Shown: piece by piece, positions 25,132-33,995 of the stretch
Layout: every line of letters begins with the position of its first letter
Position numbering within the stretch: position 1 is the stretch's first letter
Origin: Winogradskyella sp.
GTDB lineage: Bacteria; Bacteroidota; Bacteroidia; Flavobacteriales; Flavobacteriaceae
Assembly: GCF_003712105.1 (NCBI RefSeq)
Contig: NZ_RHLG01000003.1
Coordinates: 62,001-126,000, forward strand
DNA: 64,000 nucleotides
Direction: 5' to 3'
Notes under the pieces: model-generated
Told to the model about the DNA's origin: nothing
Database searches by the model: none
Seen by the model: the letters and a program-made list of their open reading frames with translations, nothing else
Program-made: the position numbers and the translations under genes

Positions 25132-25145
25132 TAAAACAACACATT

Positions 25146-25895
25146 ATGAGTAAATTAAAGAACAAAGTAGCAGTTATCACCGGTGCAAATAGTGGTATTG
25201 GTCTAGCAACGGCAAAGCGATTTTTAGAAGAGGGCGCAAAAGTTGTGATTTCTGGCCGTAGAGCGGAAGCACTAAAAGAAGCCACCAATGATTTACATGG
25301 TGATTTTATAACCGTAACAGCTGACGTCTCAATTGAAGCAGACAATAAAAGATTAATTAATGAAGCACTATCAAAATATGGAAAAATTGATATTCTATTT
25401 TTGAATGCAGGCGTGGCTCCAGTGTCGCCGACTACAGATGTCACTGCTGAGCATTATAATTATATTTTTGATATTAATGTAAAAGGACCAATTTTAACAG
25501 TAACAGAAGCATTACCTCATATAAACGATGGTGGTACAATATTATTTACCAACTCTATTGTGCATCAAAAAGGCTTTGAAGGACTTGCTGTATATTCTGC
25601 AAGTAAAGGTGCTTTACGTGCATATTCTAGAGTATTAACTAATGAAGTAAAGTCTAGAGGAATTCGAGTAAATTCTATTGCTCCAGGACCAATTTATACG
25701 CCTTTATATGGTAAAATGGGATTACCACAAGATGTTGTGGAAGACATGGGTAAAGGTTTTGCAGCTGCAAATCCATTAGGACGTTTTGGTACTTCAGAAG
25801 AAATTGCTAATACTGCTTTATTTTTAGCTTCAAGTGAGGCATCGTATATCAACGGAATTGAGATAGAAGTTGACGGTGGATTAAGTCAAATATAG
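25146..25895 (+). CDS. SDR-family NAD(P)-dependent oxidoreductase
   Basis: 249 residues of the classical short-chain dehydrogenase family: TGANSGIGLATAKRF cofactor loop, NAG at FLNAGVAP, catalytic Ser in LFTNSIVHQ, and YxxxK in VYSASKGAL. The end EASYINGIEIEVDGGLSQI is typical. I start at the ATG at 25146 (MSKLKNKVAVITGA); a TTG at 25113 lies inside the operator and is not a credible start. It is cytosolic, and the operator and TetR gene directly upstream make it the regulated target. Confidence 0.93.
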   Translation: MSKLKNKVAVITGANSGIGLATAKRFLEEGAKVVISGRRAEALKEATNDLHGDFITVTADVSIEADNKRLINEALSKYGKIDILFLNAGVAPVSPTTDVTAEHYNYIFDINVKGPILTVTEALPHINDGGTILFTNSIVHQKGFEGLAVYSASKGALRAYSRVLTNEVKSRGIRVNSIAPGPIYTPLYGKMGLPQDVVEDMGKGFAAANPLGRFGTSEEIANTALFLASSEASYINGIEIEVDGGLSQI

Positions 25896-25905
25896 ATTAA
25901 TAAAG

Positions 25906-26757
25906 TCAATGTAAATAAGGCCTTGGATCTCCATCGAAGGCCTTATTTTTTGTTAATTGTATTGTTTTATTAGTGTTTGTATCAAAACGGTAAATTTCCC
26001 AATCTCCAGTTTCATTGCCTCCATAGTACAAGTATTTACCGTTTTTAGACCATCTGGCAATAAGCTCATTACCTTCACTCCTAGTGATGTTTATATATTC
26101 TTTAACCATCAGGTCCATAATTACAATATCTTGCTGGCCTTTTTTGAACATATCCGAGCTAAATGCTAAGAAGCGACCATTTGGAGACATGGAGCCACGC
26201 TCATTATTATCTTGTGTATCTGTTAGCTTAACTACGGTATCTAAATCATTAATGTTTATTTTATAAATATCGTTTGTGCCCTCATGATTACTTGTAAATA
26301 GTATTTCATTACCATTATGCCATGCAATATAGTTTGCGGTTCCGTCGAGAGTTGCTGTAAGATTAGTAACCTTGCTATCCAACATTAAAAACACATCACC
26401 TTTACAACTAAAGATGCGCTTATCCATCGATTTATAAAACACAAAATTCTTATCATCCAAAATACATTCTGCAGGATGATTAAGTATACGTTCGTAATTG
26501 TTTTCAAGATTCTTATCTACAACAATTATACTATCCTTTAACTGTCTTAAAAACACAATATTGCGCTCAGAAACCCATACAGGTGACCACTCATCAAAAT
26601 CAGAGTTAGTAATCTGTTGAAGGTTTTCACCTTCAGAATCCATTAGGTATATATCAGAATTGCCATCTCGATTTGATGAAAACAAAATCTTATCGCTTTC
26701 TTCAGCACAGGAAGAAAAAAGTAAAATAGCAATCAGTAATAAGGAATTTATACGCAT
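25906..26757 (-). CDS. TolB-like beta-propeller lipoprotein
   Basis: 283 residues with a lipoprotein signal (LLLIAILLFSSC/AEES). The body carries PD40/WD40-like blades: ILFSSNRDGNSDIYLMDSEGENLQQITNSDFDEWSPVW, ILFTSNHEGTNDIYKININDLDTVVKLTD, LAFSSDMFKKGQQDIVIMD, WSKNGKYLYYGGNETGDWEIYRFDTN. Such lipoproteins often form part of envelope complexes. It sits 3 nt after the DUF2461 gene and is probably cotranscribed with it. The terminator hairpin at 25914-25951 is inside its final codons. Confidence 0.82.
   Translation of the reverse strand: MRINSLLLIAILLFSSCAEESDKILFSSNRDGNSDIYLMDSEGENLQQITNSDFDEWSPVWVSERNIVFLRQLKDSIIVVDKNLENNYERILNHPAECILDDKNFVFYKSMDKRIFSCKGDVFLMLDSKVTNLTATLDGTANYIAWHNGNEILFTSNHEGTNDIYKININDLDTVVKLTDTQDNNERGSMSPNGRFLAFSSDMFKKGQQDIVIMDLMVKEYINITRSEGNELIARWSKNGKYLYYGGNETGDWEIYRFDTNTNKTIQLTKNKAFDGDPRPYLH
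25914..25951. terminator. Bidirectional terminator between the SDR and TolB-like genes
   Basis: The stem AATAAGGCCTT / AAGGCCTTATT with a 12-nt loop ends in T residues on the plus strand. It serves the SDR gene and lies within the last codons of the convergent propeller gene, so it is shared with coding sequence. Confidence 0.8.
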
Positions 26758-26760
26758 AAG

Positions 26761-27432
26761 TTATAGCAAGGATTCACCATTTAAGTTTGTAGTGAGCACG
26801 TCGCTCATATAATCAAAATAAGGTCTAACAGTTTCAAAATCCGAATTTACACTATTTAAAAAACCATCTGATAACACGTCGTTATCAGTATACTTTTTAG
26901 TGAAAATATATTGCTTGCGTCTTATTAAATCTATTGCAGGATGTTCTTTATCAAATCCTTTTGGGGCCGTTTTTAATGTATCACCTACAAAATCACCCCA
27001 AGTAGTTTTGAATGTTTTATTATTTAAAATAGCTCTCATTTCACTGTCGTCCATCTCAAACTCTTTCCGTATTCTCAACAGGTCTTCCTTATTAGGCTCC
27101 CAAAATCCAGTAGCAATAAACGATTCATTATTTGGTTGAATATGCAAATAATAGCCACCGCGTAACTCAGGTTTTAGTCTATGGAACGATCCTCCAAAAT
27201 GAGTTTTATAAGGTAATTTGTTTTTCGAGAAACGTACATCACGATAAATTCTGAATATTTTAATTCTATCAATTTGATCATGTTCGCTCATTAATTCACC
27301 TAAGTGGTTGTAAGCCGATTTAACCTTTGCTTCAATAGCTTTAAATTGGGGTTTATGTTCATTAAACCAATCTCTATTATTGTTTTTTGATAGTTTTTTA
27401 AAAAATGAGAATGTCTCTTTAGGAATTACCAT
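26761..27432 (-). CDS. DUF2461 domain-containing protein (TIGR02453)
   Basis: 223 residues of the DUF2461 family: FSFFKKLSKNNNRDWFNEHKPQFKAIEAKVKSAYNHLGELM, DRIKIFRIYRDVRFSKNKLPYKTHFGGSFHR, GGYYLHIQPNNESFIATGFWEPNKEDLLRIRKEF. The function of the family is unknown. I use the ATG at 27432; a TTG at 27453 would add seven residues that do not fit the family. It sits upstream of the TolB-like lipoprotein gene with a 3-nt gap. Confidence 0.9.
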   Translation of the reverse strand: MVIPKETFSFFKKLSKNNNRDWFNEHKPQFKAIEAKVKSAYNHLGELMSEHDQIDRIKIFRIYRDVRFSKNKLPYKTHFGGSFHRLKPELRGGYYLHIQPNNESFIATGFWEPNKEDLLRIRKEFEMDDSEMRAILNNKTFKTTWGDFVGDTLKTAPKGFDKEHPAIDLIRRKQYIFTKKYTDNDVLSDGFLNSVNSDFETVRPYFDYMSDVLTTNLNGESLL

Positions 27433-27634
27433 AATCTGTAAGGTTTTACTCAATAATATTGAATCGCTAATGTTACCGTAATTTAAAAAAGTATTTCATT
27501 CAGAAAATAATCTCGATAAGATTTTTAAGTTTTTGTTAACAATACTTAAGCTTTGTTTAGAATATTTCAAAATAAACTTGTAGAATGGGAGAAATTTCAC
27601 TATAATGCAAAAAATTAAAAATTATAGTAATTTT

Positions 27635-27856
27635 ATGGGTAGACCAGCAACACGACCAACAAAACTAAAAGATGGTTTTTATATCGAGATTAGAAATAAA
27701 GGTTCAAAATCAGGTGTAAAGCTATACAATGCTACAAAGCTTCAGATGCATCGTGCAATTAAAATGTACGAAAGATCTAAGGAAGTTTTAATCCTGGGAG
27801 AATCTATAAATGGAAAATTTGTTGAAAAGGAACCAACTTTACACGTTGTAAAGTAG
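27635..27856 (+). CDS. Small conserved flavobacterial protein
   Basis: 73 residues from MGRPATRPTKLKDGFYIEIRNKGSKSGVKLYN. It is basic and compact, with a GRPATRPTKLKDGF start that looks conserved in flavobacteria. I do not recognise a domain; it could bind nucleic acid. The ATG at 27635 suits the conserved start better than the one at 27605. It precedes a good terminator, which supports a genuine transcription unit. Confidence 0.7.
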   Translation: MGRPATRPTKLKDGFYIEIRNKGSKSGVKLYNATKLQMHRAIKMYERSKEVLILGESINGKFVEKEPTLHVVK

Positions 27857-27883
27857 CGTTTTTTCTTACGAAATAAATCAACT

Positions 27884-27915
27884 AAAGAGCTAGCAAATTG
27901 CTGGCTCTTTTTTTT
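27884..27915 (+). terminator. Terminator after the small protein gene
   Basis: The stem AAAGAGCTAGCA / TGCTGGCTCTTT (one G:T pair) with a short AAT loop and a run of T residues. It ends at the stop codon of the convergent TruA-like gene. Confidence 0.85.
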
Positions 27916-28702
27916 ATTCAAATTCTACAGATTGGAGTATCAATCCCGAAGCTGGTGCTATGTAATCTTGATGAGAATCGATATTAGGTTTTAGACTTTC
28001 TTCAATAAAGTCTAAAGTCACCTCACCTTTGCCTAATTTTAGTAATGTACCCATCATTAAACGGATTTGATTTCGCCCAAACCCTTTTCCTACAACTCGC
28101 AACAAATAAGAGGTTTCTGGGAAAAAGTTTGCCGAATAGACCTCATTGACGACCAACTCACATTTTTCAATAGTTCTGTTATACACACCATTATCAGTGG
28201 CTTTGTAGCAATAGTTCTTAAAATTGTGAGTGCCTTCAAATAGTCTTGCACCTTGCATCATCATTTCTATATCTAAATCATCCTGAATTGTAGTTAACAG
28301 TGGTGCACAAAACGGGTGAAACTTTCCTCCAAATGCAAATAGATATATGTACTCTTTTAGTTTAGGGTGTTGTATGATATTAAAGTTTTTATCAACGTCT
28401 TCAATTTTTAATGCTCTAATATCTTGTGGGAGATTATAATTAAACCATTTTAAAAACACATCCTTATCTTCTATAGGGTTTTCTAAAAACAGCTCGAAAG
28501 CGGTTTTATTTGCAGATACCATTGCATCTGTTCTTCCAGAAACTAATGTCTTAAAAGGCTTACCTTCTAAAATATAGTTGAAAGTCCTATCAATCATAAG
28601 ATGTAAAGTCTTTAGGTTTGGCTGTTTTTGCCAACCATGAAAACGATATCCTAGATACTGAATAGTGAAAACGTAGTAATATTTTTGCTTTTCGAATGCC
28701 AT
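27914..28702 (-). CDS. truA: TruA-like tRNA pseudouridine synthase
   Basis: 262 residues of the TruA family, which converts uridine to pseudouridine in the tRNA anticodon arm. The catalytic Asp is D59 in SGRTDAMVSANK. Other family segments are IQYLGYRFHGWQKQP at the start, the THNFKNYC motif and RVVGKGFGRNQIRLMMGTLLKLGKGEV near the end. The motif reads GRTDAMVSA where most members have GRTDAGVHA, so this may be a divergent paralogue rather than the main TruA. It is cytosolic, monocistronic and convergent with the small protein gene. Confidence 0.85.
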   Translation of the reverse strand: MAFEKQKYYYVFTIQYLGYRFHGWQKQPNLKTLHLMIDRTFNYILEGKPFKTLVSGRTDAMVSANKTAFELFLENPIEDKDVFLKWFNYNLPQDIRALKIEDVDKNFNIIQHPKLKEYIYLFAFGGKFHPFCAPLLTTIQDDLDIEMMMQGARLFEGTHNFKNYCYKATDNGVYNRTIEKCELVVNEVYSANFFPETSYLLRVVGKGFGRNQIRLMMGTLLKLGKGEVTLDFIEESLKPNIDSHQDYIAPASGLILQSVEFE

Positions 28703-28789
28703 AATTAAGGTTTCAAAATAACAGAACTCTGCACTGCTGTCAAAATTTTTTTTAACTTGAAGACATATTCTAACTAAATCAATTTAATT

Positions 28790-29203
28790 ATGACTACAAC
28801 TAAACCACCAATTTGGTTCTGGATTATTAGTGTTTTGGCACTTATCTGGAATGGACTAGGTATTATGGCTTACTTAGGTCGTGCATTTATAACCGACGAA
28901 ATGATTGCCGCACTTCCTGAAGAACAACAGGCTGAATTTTTAATTGAATATCCTGCTTGGTATACTGCCGCATTTGCCTTAGCTGTTTTTTGTGGTGCTC
29001 TCGGCTGTTTAGCACTATTATTACGAAAAAAATGGGCACTATTTTTACTCGTTATATCTGCTGTTTGTGCTATTATACAGCATATATATCTATTTATGAA
29101 TGTAGAAATACCAAGCATGGTAATGCCAATAATGATAATCGTATTTTGCCTTTTCTTAGTTTGGTTTGCAAAACATTCGGCTTCCAAAGGATGGCTTAGC
29201 TAA
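28790..29203 (+). CDS. Four-helix membrane protein of unknown function
   Basis: 137 residues with four hydrophobic segments: WFWIISVLALIWNGLGIMAYL, YTAAFALAVFCGALGCLALLL, ALFLLVISAVCAIIQHIYLFM and MVMPIMIIVFCLFLVWFA. There is a short soluble loop with acidic residues after helix 1. No family that I can name with confidence; some similar proteins are called sugar transporters without proof. It is transcribed alone between a divergent TruA-like gene and a bidirectional terminator. Confidence 0.75.
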   Translation: MTTTKPPIWFWIISVLALIWNGLGIMAYLGRAFITDEMIAALPEEQQAEFLIEYPAWYTAAFALAVFCGALGCLALLLRKKWALFLLVISAVCAIIQHIYLFMNVEIPSMVMPIMIIVFCLFLVWFAKHSASKGWLS

Positions 29204-29249
29204 ACTTTAGAATAACTGATTCACCATACTAAATAGGTAAACATATAAG

Positions 29250-29279
29250 AAAGGCTGATATTAAATATCAGCCTTTTTT
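29250..29279. terminator. Bidirectional terminator
   Basis: AAGGCTGATA and TATCAGCCTT form a 10-bp perfect stem around TTAAA, with A residues before and T residues after. It serves the membrane-protein gene on the plus strand and the M43 protease gene on the minus strand. Confidence 0.9.
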
Positions 29280-29281
29280 AT

Positions 29282-31090
29282 TTATTTTATAATGATTTTT
29301 TGAGTCTTTACTTGGCTGTCATCATGTATTTTTATTATATATATCCCCGATGAAATACTAGATACGTCCATTGAGTTTACAGAATTTGACGACTCTAACT
29401 TTTTACTTATAAGTAATCGCCCATTGATATCGTATAAATCAGCTATAGGCTTTGGAGTTAATTGACCAGCTATATACAATTCATCTGTATCCGCTGAAGT
29501 ATAAATTTTCAAGCTTTTCAACACATTCGATTCAACAGATAAAACAGACGATGCTTGTACATATATTGTATAATCCTCAGATTGCCCAGTTACTAAACCA
29601 GTGTAACAAGCAGAGTCAATTAAACTTACGCCAGAATATCTATTATCTACTTCAGTAACAAGTCTAACTCTTACATAATCTTCATATGGAATACTACTCG
29701 GATAACTAATTGTAATTGGTACTGTAGAACCCGCAGCTATGTCATTATCTAAATATTGTTGTTCAGCGTCATCATCAAAATCTCCATCATCATTCCAATC
29801 AATCCATACACCTAGCTGTTGCCAATTTACACTAAACATACCTACATTTATTGTATTGGATTGATCAGCATCAATTTCAAAATAATTAGAACAACTATCA
29901 GAATTGTCAATATTTCCTCCATCACTTGCAGATGAAAAAGAACTGTATGTTACACCGTTTAATTCTACACTTGTAATACCAGAATTATTTGTACTTGTAG
30001 TGTTTGTGTTACATACGGTTGTTGGAGCTGAATACGTTAAATCAGGAGCTTCATCACCATTTGAGTTTGCTATAGCTGTACCTACCATAGCAGCTCTAGC
30101 TCTAGTTTTCTGATCATTTGTGAGTCTATCAGTACAATTGTAATAACTCATTACGTTATTAATTGTATTACTATCTACCCATGCACTACCTGTGCAAGAA
30201 TTATTAGATGGACATGTACTTGTTTCTCTTTGGTGAGGTACAGTATCGGCGCATCCATCGCTATTGTTACCTACTAAAGTATTTGCAGGACATGTGTCTG
30301 ATGCACCGTCTCCGTTGGTATCATCCCCTTGAAAAGTATGGTATAAATGGAAATAATGCCCTAACTCATGCACAACAGTACTATTATCGCCGTTTGAATT
30401 AAGTCCCCAACCATTTGTATTTCCAGGGTCATATCCAAAAACAGAAGACATCATTACAGAGCCATGGTTACTTGATGATTCGTTATAGAAGTATGCGTAA
30501 CCTTGAAAACCAAAGCCTCCATTATTACCATCTAATTCAGTTACGATCCATATATTGAAATAATCTGTCTGGGGCCAACTTATTAATGTTTTTATATCAT
30601 TATAACTTGCACCGTTAGAATTTAGAACATTAACTCCAAAGTTTGAATAGCCAGATAATCCTGAAGCATCTATTCTATTAATACCAGTAGTTGCATTACA
30701 ATCTGGATCTCTTTGAGCCAAAGCAAATTCTATTTCAAAATCTACAGGACTATCTGCAGTTAATCCTCGGTAAAAATCATTTAAGTTGTTAATACTACTA
30801 AATATTTGTGCATCAGAAATATTAGATCCAGTACCAATTGCTTCTCCAGCTAGATGCAATACATGAACAACAACGGGTATAGTTAATACTGTTCCACTGC
30901 TACGTTGTACAGTGCCATCTAAAATTGCATTTTGAAGATTTTCTTCTGAAATACGCTCTAGATCAACATAATTAGGATTTTGCCTTAAAATTTCTCTTTG
31001 ATTATCAAATGCACATTGTTGCGCATTGACATAAAATGTGATAGTTAATAACATTAGCACAAGTGCTAATGAAAGGGTAGTTTTTTTCAT
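29282..31090 (-). CDS. Secreted M43 (pappalysin-like) metalloprotease with GEVED and T9SS sorting domains
   Basis: 602 residues with a signal peptide (MKKTTLSLALVLMLLTITFYVNA/QQ). The peptidase domain has VHELGHYFHLYHTF (H241, E242, H245, H251) and a Met-turn VMSYY. A GEVED-type domain follows (VNWQQLGVWIDWNDDGDFDD ... GQSEDYTIYV). The C-terminal ~80 residues are a type A T9SS sorting domain ending IYIIKIHDDSQVKTQKIIIK, so the enzyme is exported by the type IX system and probably attached or released at the surface. I use the ATG at 31090; 12 extra upstream residues from another start lack signal character. Confidence 0.93.
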   Translation of the reverse strand: MKKTTLSLALVLMLLTITFYVNAQQCAFDNQREILRQNPNYVDLERISEENLQNAILDGTVQRSSGTVLTIPVVVHVLHLAGEAIGTGSNISDAQIFSSINNLNDFYRGLTADSPVDFEIEFALAQRDPDCNATTGINRIDASGLSGYSNFGVNVLNSNGASYNDIKTLISWPQTDYFNIWIVTELDGNNGGFGFQGYAYFYNESSSNHGSVMMSSVFGYDPGNTNGWGLNSNGDNSTVVHELGHYFHLYHTFQGDDTNGDGASDTCPANTLVGNNSDGCADTVPHQRETSTCPSNNSCTGSAWVDSNTINNVMSYYNCTDRLTNDQKTRARAAMVGTAIANSNGDEAPDLTYSAPTTVCNTNTTSTNNSGITSVELNGVTYSSFSSASDGGNIDNSDSCSNYFEIDADQSNTINVGMFSVNWQQLGVWIDWNDDGDFDDDAEQQYLDNDIAAGSTVPITISYPSSIPYEDYVRVRLVTEVDNRYSGVSLIDSACYTGLVTGQSEDYTIYVQASSVLSVESNVLKSLKIYTSADTDELYIAGQLTPKPIADLYDINGRLLISKKLESSNSVNSMDVSSISSGIYIIKIHDDSQVKTQKIIIK

Positions 31091-31191
31091 ACGATTTGGG
31101 TTATAGTTGCTTATAGCAATGCGCAATATAACTTTATTTTATGAAAAAACGCATTTTATCGTAAAAAATTACTTTTAAACGATGCTTTTGA

Positions 31192-31791
31192 TTAATTATG
31201 TCGCTGTTTAAGGACAGAAATTATATCATTAAGCTGATAGCCTTTTGCTTGTAGAAGAATTAAATAATGAAACAATAAATCAGCACTTTCGTTTAGAAAC
31301 AAATCATCATTCTGGTCCTTAGCTTCAATAACTGTTTCTACAGCTTCCTCTCCTACTTTTTGGGCAATTTTATTAATCCCTTTTCGGAATAAGGATGCTA
31401 CATAAGACGATTCGTTTTCTGGATTGTCTTTCCTATCGGTAATAATTTGTTCTAGTTCTGATAAAAATCCAAATGATTGGTTGTTCTCTTCGTGCCAGCA
31501 GGTGTCGGTACCAGTATGGCATGTTGGTCCTTGTGGATTTACTTTTACCAGTAATGTGTCGTTATCACAATCTAACTTTATGTCAATTAGATTCAACACA
31601 TTACCGCTTTCTTCACCTTTAGTCCATAATCTATTTTTGGTACGACTGAAGAATGTTACTAGTCTAGTGTCTTTGGTCTTTAAAAAAGCCTCTTCATTCA
31701 TGTAGCCTAGCATTAAAACATTCTTTGTGTTTACATCTTGAATGATTGCAGGTACTAGACCGTCTTTATTTTTATTGAAATCTATTTTCAT
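31192..31791 (-). CDS. hisIE: Bifunctional phosphoribosyl-AMP cyclohydrolase / phosphoribosyl-ATP pyrophosphohydrolase
   Basis: 199 residues joining HisI (residues ~1-105: NTKNVLMLGYMNEEAFLKT, SRTKNRLWTKGEESGNVLNL, metal-binding CDNDTLLV and GPTCHTGTDTCW) and HisE (~110-199: LEQIITDRKDNP, YVASLFRKGINKIAQKVGEEAVETVIEA). It catalyses steps 2 and 3 of histidine synthesis in the cytosol. It is the last gene of the his operon, 85 nt after hisF, with a dispersed repeat in that gap. No strong terminator was found after it. Confidence 0.96.
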   Translation of the reverse strand: MKIDFNKNKDGLVPAIIQDVNTKNVLMLGYMNEEAFLKTKDTRLVTFFSRTKNRLWTKGEESGNVLNLIDIKLDCDNDTLLVKVNPQGPTCHTGTDTCWHEENNQSFGFLSELEQIITDRKDNPENESSYVASLFRKGINKIAQKVGEEAVETVIEAKDQNDDLFLNESADLLFHYLILLQAKGYQLNDIISVLKQRHN

Positions 31792-31802
31792 TTCAAACGT
31801 GT

Positions 31803-31875
31803 TTGTTATTCCGCGATCAAAAGCGGAATCTTATTTAAATTTATTATGAGATACAGAAACGAGTTCAGTATGACA
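31803..31875. repeat. Dispersed palindromic repeat unit between hisF and hisIE
   Basis: It contains an inverted repeat (ATTCCGC 31808-31814 with GCGGAAT 31823-31829) and, further on, ACAGAAACGAGTTCAG followed by TATGACA. Both resemble a small repeat family I know from many flavobacterial and other bacterial genomes (the CATTCCGC/GCGGAAT hairpin and CTGAAACAAGTTCAG-ATGACA type). The identification is by memory of the pattern. Confidence 0.55.
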
Positions 31876-31876
31876 G

Positions 31877-32632
31877 TTATATTCTAACAGGAATTCCCTG
31901 TTGTTTTAATTCTTCTTTCAATTCTACTATTGGTATTTCTCCAAAATGAAATACACTAGCAGCTAATGCAGCGTCTGCTTTTCCTTTTTTAAATGCATCT
32001 ACAAAATGCTTCACTGTTCCAGCTCCACCAGAAGCAATTATCGGGATATTTATCAAATTGGATAGTTTTGATAAGGCTTCATTTGCAAATCCGGATTTAG
32101 TGCCATCATGGTTCATGGATGTGAAAAGTATTTCACCAGCTCCACGTTGTTCTACTTCAATGGCCCAATCAAATAATTTTATTTCTGTTGGAATTGTGCC
32201 ACCAGCCAAATGCACAATCCATTCACCATGAATTAGCATAGCGTCAATGGCTACCACAATACATTGACTTCCAAATTTATTTGATAATTCATTAATTAAT
32301 TCAGGTCGCTTAACAGCAGAAGAATTAATAGATACCTTATCAGCACCATTTTTAAGCAATGCATCCACATGTTCTATTGAAGATATTCCACCACCAACTG
32401 TAAATGGAATATTTACTTGTTCTGCAACTCTCAACACCATATCTAAAGTTGTACTTCTATTCTCCAAAGTAGCCGCAATATCTAAAAACACCAATTCATC
32501 AGCACCAACTTCGGCATATTGCTTGGCTAATACCACTGGATCACCGGCATCACGCAAATCTACAAAGTTGACACCTTTTACAGTACGGCCATCTTTAATA
32601 TCTAAACAAGGAACAATTCGTTTTGTAAGCAT
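31877..32632 (-). CDS. hisF: Imidazole glycerol phosphate synthase, cyclase subunit
   Basis: 251 residues, an (beta/alpha)8 barrel with the N-terminal [18 protein letters not shown] and the catalytic Asp pair of HisF (the first in CLDIKDG, the second in VVAIDAM). With HisH it forms IGP and AICAR from PRFAR and ammonia. It starts 2 nt after the hisA stop, in the minus-strand operon. The end is normal in length for the family. Confidence 0.97.
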   Translation of the reverse strand: MLTKRIVPCLDIKDGRTVKGVNFVDLRDAGDPVVLAKQYAEVGADELVFLDIAATLENRSTTLDMVLRVAEQVNIPFTVGGGISSIEHVDALLKNGADKVSINSSAVKRPELINELSNKFGSQCIVVAIDAMLIHGEWIVHLAGGTIPTEIKLFDWAIEVEQRGAGEILFTSMNHDGTKSGFANEALSKLSNLINIPIIASGGAGTVKHFVDAFKKGKADAALAASVFHFGEIPIVELKEELKQQGIPVRI

Positions 32633-32634
32633 AA

Positions 32635-33360
32635 TTAGTTTGTTAGAATAAATTGTTCTAATTCTTTTAATGATATATGATGTTCATAAATCGCTTTCCC
32701 AATGATAACACCTTCGCAACCTATTGCTCTTAGCTGTGGTAATTCATCATATTTAGAAATTCCTCCAGAAGCTATCAATTTTAAGTTTGGCGATTCTGAT
32801 AGAATACGTTCATACAAACTAAAAGAAGGTCCTTGTAGCATGCCATCTTTTGAGATGTCTGTACATATAACATAATCAACACCTTTGCTCTGATAATCTT
32901 TTATAAAAGGTATAACATCTAAATCACTTTCTTCTTGCCAACCAGAAATTGCAATTTTTTCGTTAATGCAATCTGCGCCTAAAATAATTTTATCTGAACC
33001 ATAGGTTTCTAGCCAACTTTGGAACACATTTGGTTGCTTTACAGCAATACTTCCTCCTGTTATTTGATATGCACCAGACTCAAAAGCTATTCTTAAATCA
33101 TCATCAGATTTGAGTCCACCACCAAAATCAATTTTAAGATTGGTCTTAGAAGCAATAGCTTCTAACACTTTATAATTAACGATATGGTTAGCTTTTGCAC
33201 CATCTAAATCAACAACATGTAGATGCTGAATTCCCGAATCTTCAAAAGCTTTAGCAACTTCAACAGGGTTTTCGTTATAGACTTTTTTTGTGTTATAATC
33301 ACCCTTAGTAAGACGCACACATTGTCCGTTAATAATATCTATTGCTGGTATAATTCTCAT
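32635..33360 (-). CDS. hisA: ProFAR isomerase (HisA)
   Basis: 241 residues with the HisA pattern [28 protein letters not shown] and the catalytic Asp residues in IPAIDI and CTDISKDGM. It catalyses the isomerisation of ProFAR to PRFAR. I use the ATG at 33360, the family start; an ATG at 33372 would add MKTN and begins next to a dispersed repeat. It lies between hisH and hisF in operon order. Confidence 0.96.
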   Translation of the reverse strand: MRIIPAIDIINGQCVRLTKGDYNTKKVYNENPVEVAKAFEDSGIQHLHVVDLDGAKANHIVNYKVLEAIASKTNLKIDFGGGLKSDDDLRIAFESGAYQITGGSIAVKQPNVFQSWLETYGSDKIILGADCINEKIAISGWQEESDLDVIPFIKDYQSKGVDYVICTDISKDGMLQGPSFSLYERILSESPNLKLIASGGISKYDELPQLRAIGCEGVIIGKAIYEHHISLKELEQFILTN

Positions 33361-33375
33361 ATTTGTTTTCATTCA

Positions 33376-33402
33376 GACCTTTCGACTGCGCTCAAGGTGA
33401 CA
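33376..33402. repeat. Dispersed repeat unit between hisA and hisH
   Basis: ACCTTTCGACTGCGCTCAAG followed by GTGACA. This resembles the small TTCGACTGCGCTCAAGGTGACA-type repeat scattered in many flavobacterial and related genomes. It can fold by pairing ACCTT with AAGGT. It fills most of the gap between hisH and hisA. Confidence 0.55.
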
Positions 33403-33413
33403 TTAAGTATAAT

Positions 33414-33995
33414 TTAGAGTTGTAGAAAATTTTTCAATAAAACCTCTCCCGTTTTTCCAGATTTCTCTGGGTGAAACTGTACACCAAAAAAATTATCATT
33501 CTCCAAAGCAGAGGCATATTCTAATTCATAATCTGTTGTAGCAATAGCTTGGCAGCAGTTTTCAGCATAAAAACTATGAACCAAATACATGTACGAATCA
33601 TTATCAATTCCTTTAAATAAATCTGACTTTAGATTCTTTACTGTATTCCAACCCATTTGTGGTACCTTGACCGTATTTGAAAAACGTTTCACATCAACAT
33701 CAAAAATTCCCAATCCTTTTGTTTCTCCTTCTTCAGTATAATTGCACATCAACTGCATACCCAAACAGATACCTAAAACTGGTTGTTTAAGTTCAGGGAT
33801 GACTTTATCAAGCTTTGATTCCTTTAATTTTTTCATCGCAGAACTAGCCTCACCAACACCAGGAAAAATTACTTTATCAGCTTTTAGTAATTGTTCAGGA
33901 TTATTTGTTAAGACCGCTTCATAGCCTAATCGCTGAAAAGCAAATTGAATGCTTTTAATGTTTCCTGCGCCGTAATTGACTATTTTTAAGTTCAT
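33414..33995 (-). CDS. hisH: Imidazole glycerol phosphate synthase, glutaminase subunit
   Basis: 193 residues, a class I glutamine amidotransferase with the nucleophile Cys in LGICLGMQLM and the His-Glu pair in GVQFHPEKSG. It supplies ammonia to HisF. The start codon overlaps the hisB stop by 1 nt. Length and motifs are normal for the family. Confidence 0.97.
   Translation of the reverse strand: MNLKIVNYGAGNIKSIQFAFQRLGYEAVLTNNPEQLLKADKVIFPGVGEASSAMKKLKESKLDKVIPELKQPVLGICLGMQLMCNYTEEGETKGLGIFDVDVKRFSNTVKVPQMGWNTVKNLKSDLFKGIDNDSYMYLVHSFYAENCCQAIATTDYELEYASALENDNFFGVQFHPEKSGKTGEVLLKNFLQL

Noticed and set aside
25113..25145. TTG start 33 nt upstream of the SDR ATG
   Set aside because: It lies inside the palindromic operator and gives a non-native N-terminus; ATG at 25146 fits the family.
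28826..28850. TTTTGGCAC in the four-helix membrane protein gene as a third sigma-54-like site
   Set aside because: It is inside coding sequence and has no properly spaced second GG/GC element.
30355..30371. His in place of Gly at the third zinc-motif position of the M43 protease (HELGHYFHLYH)
   Set aside because: Other M43 members also vary at this place (for example Asn), so it is not a strong sign of inactivity.
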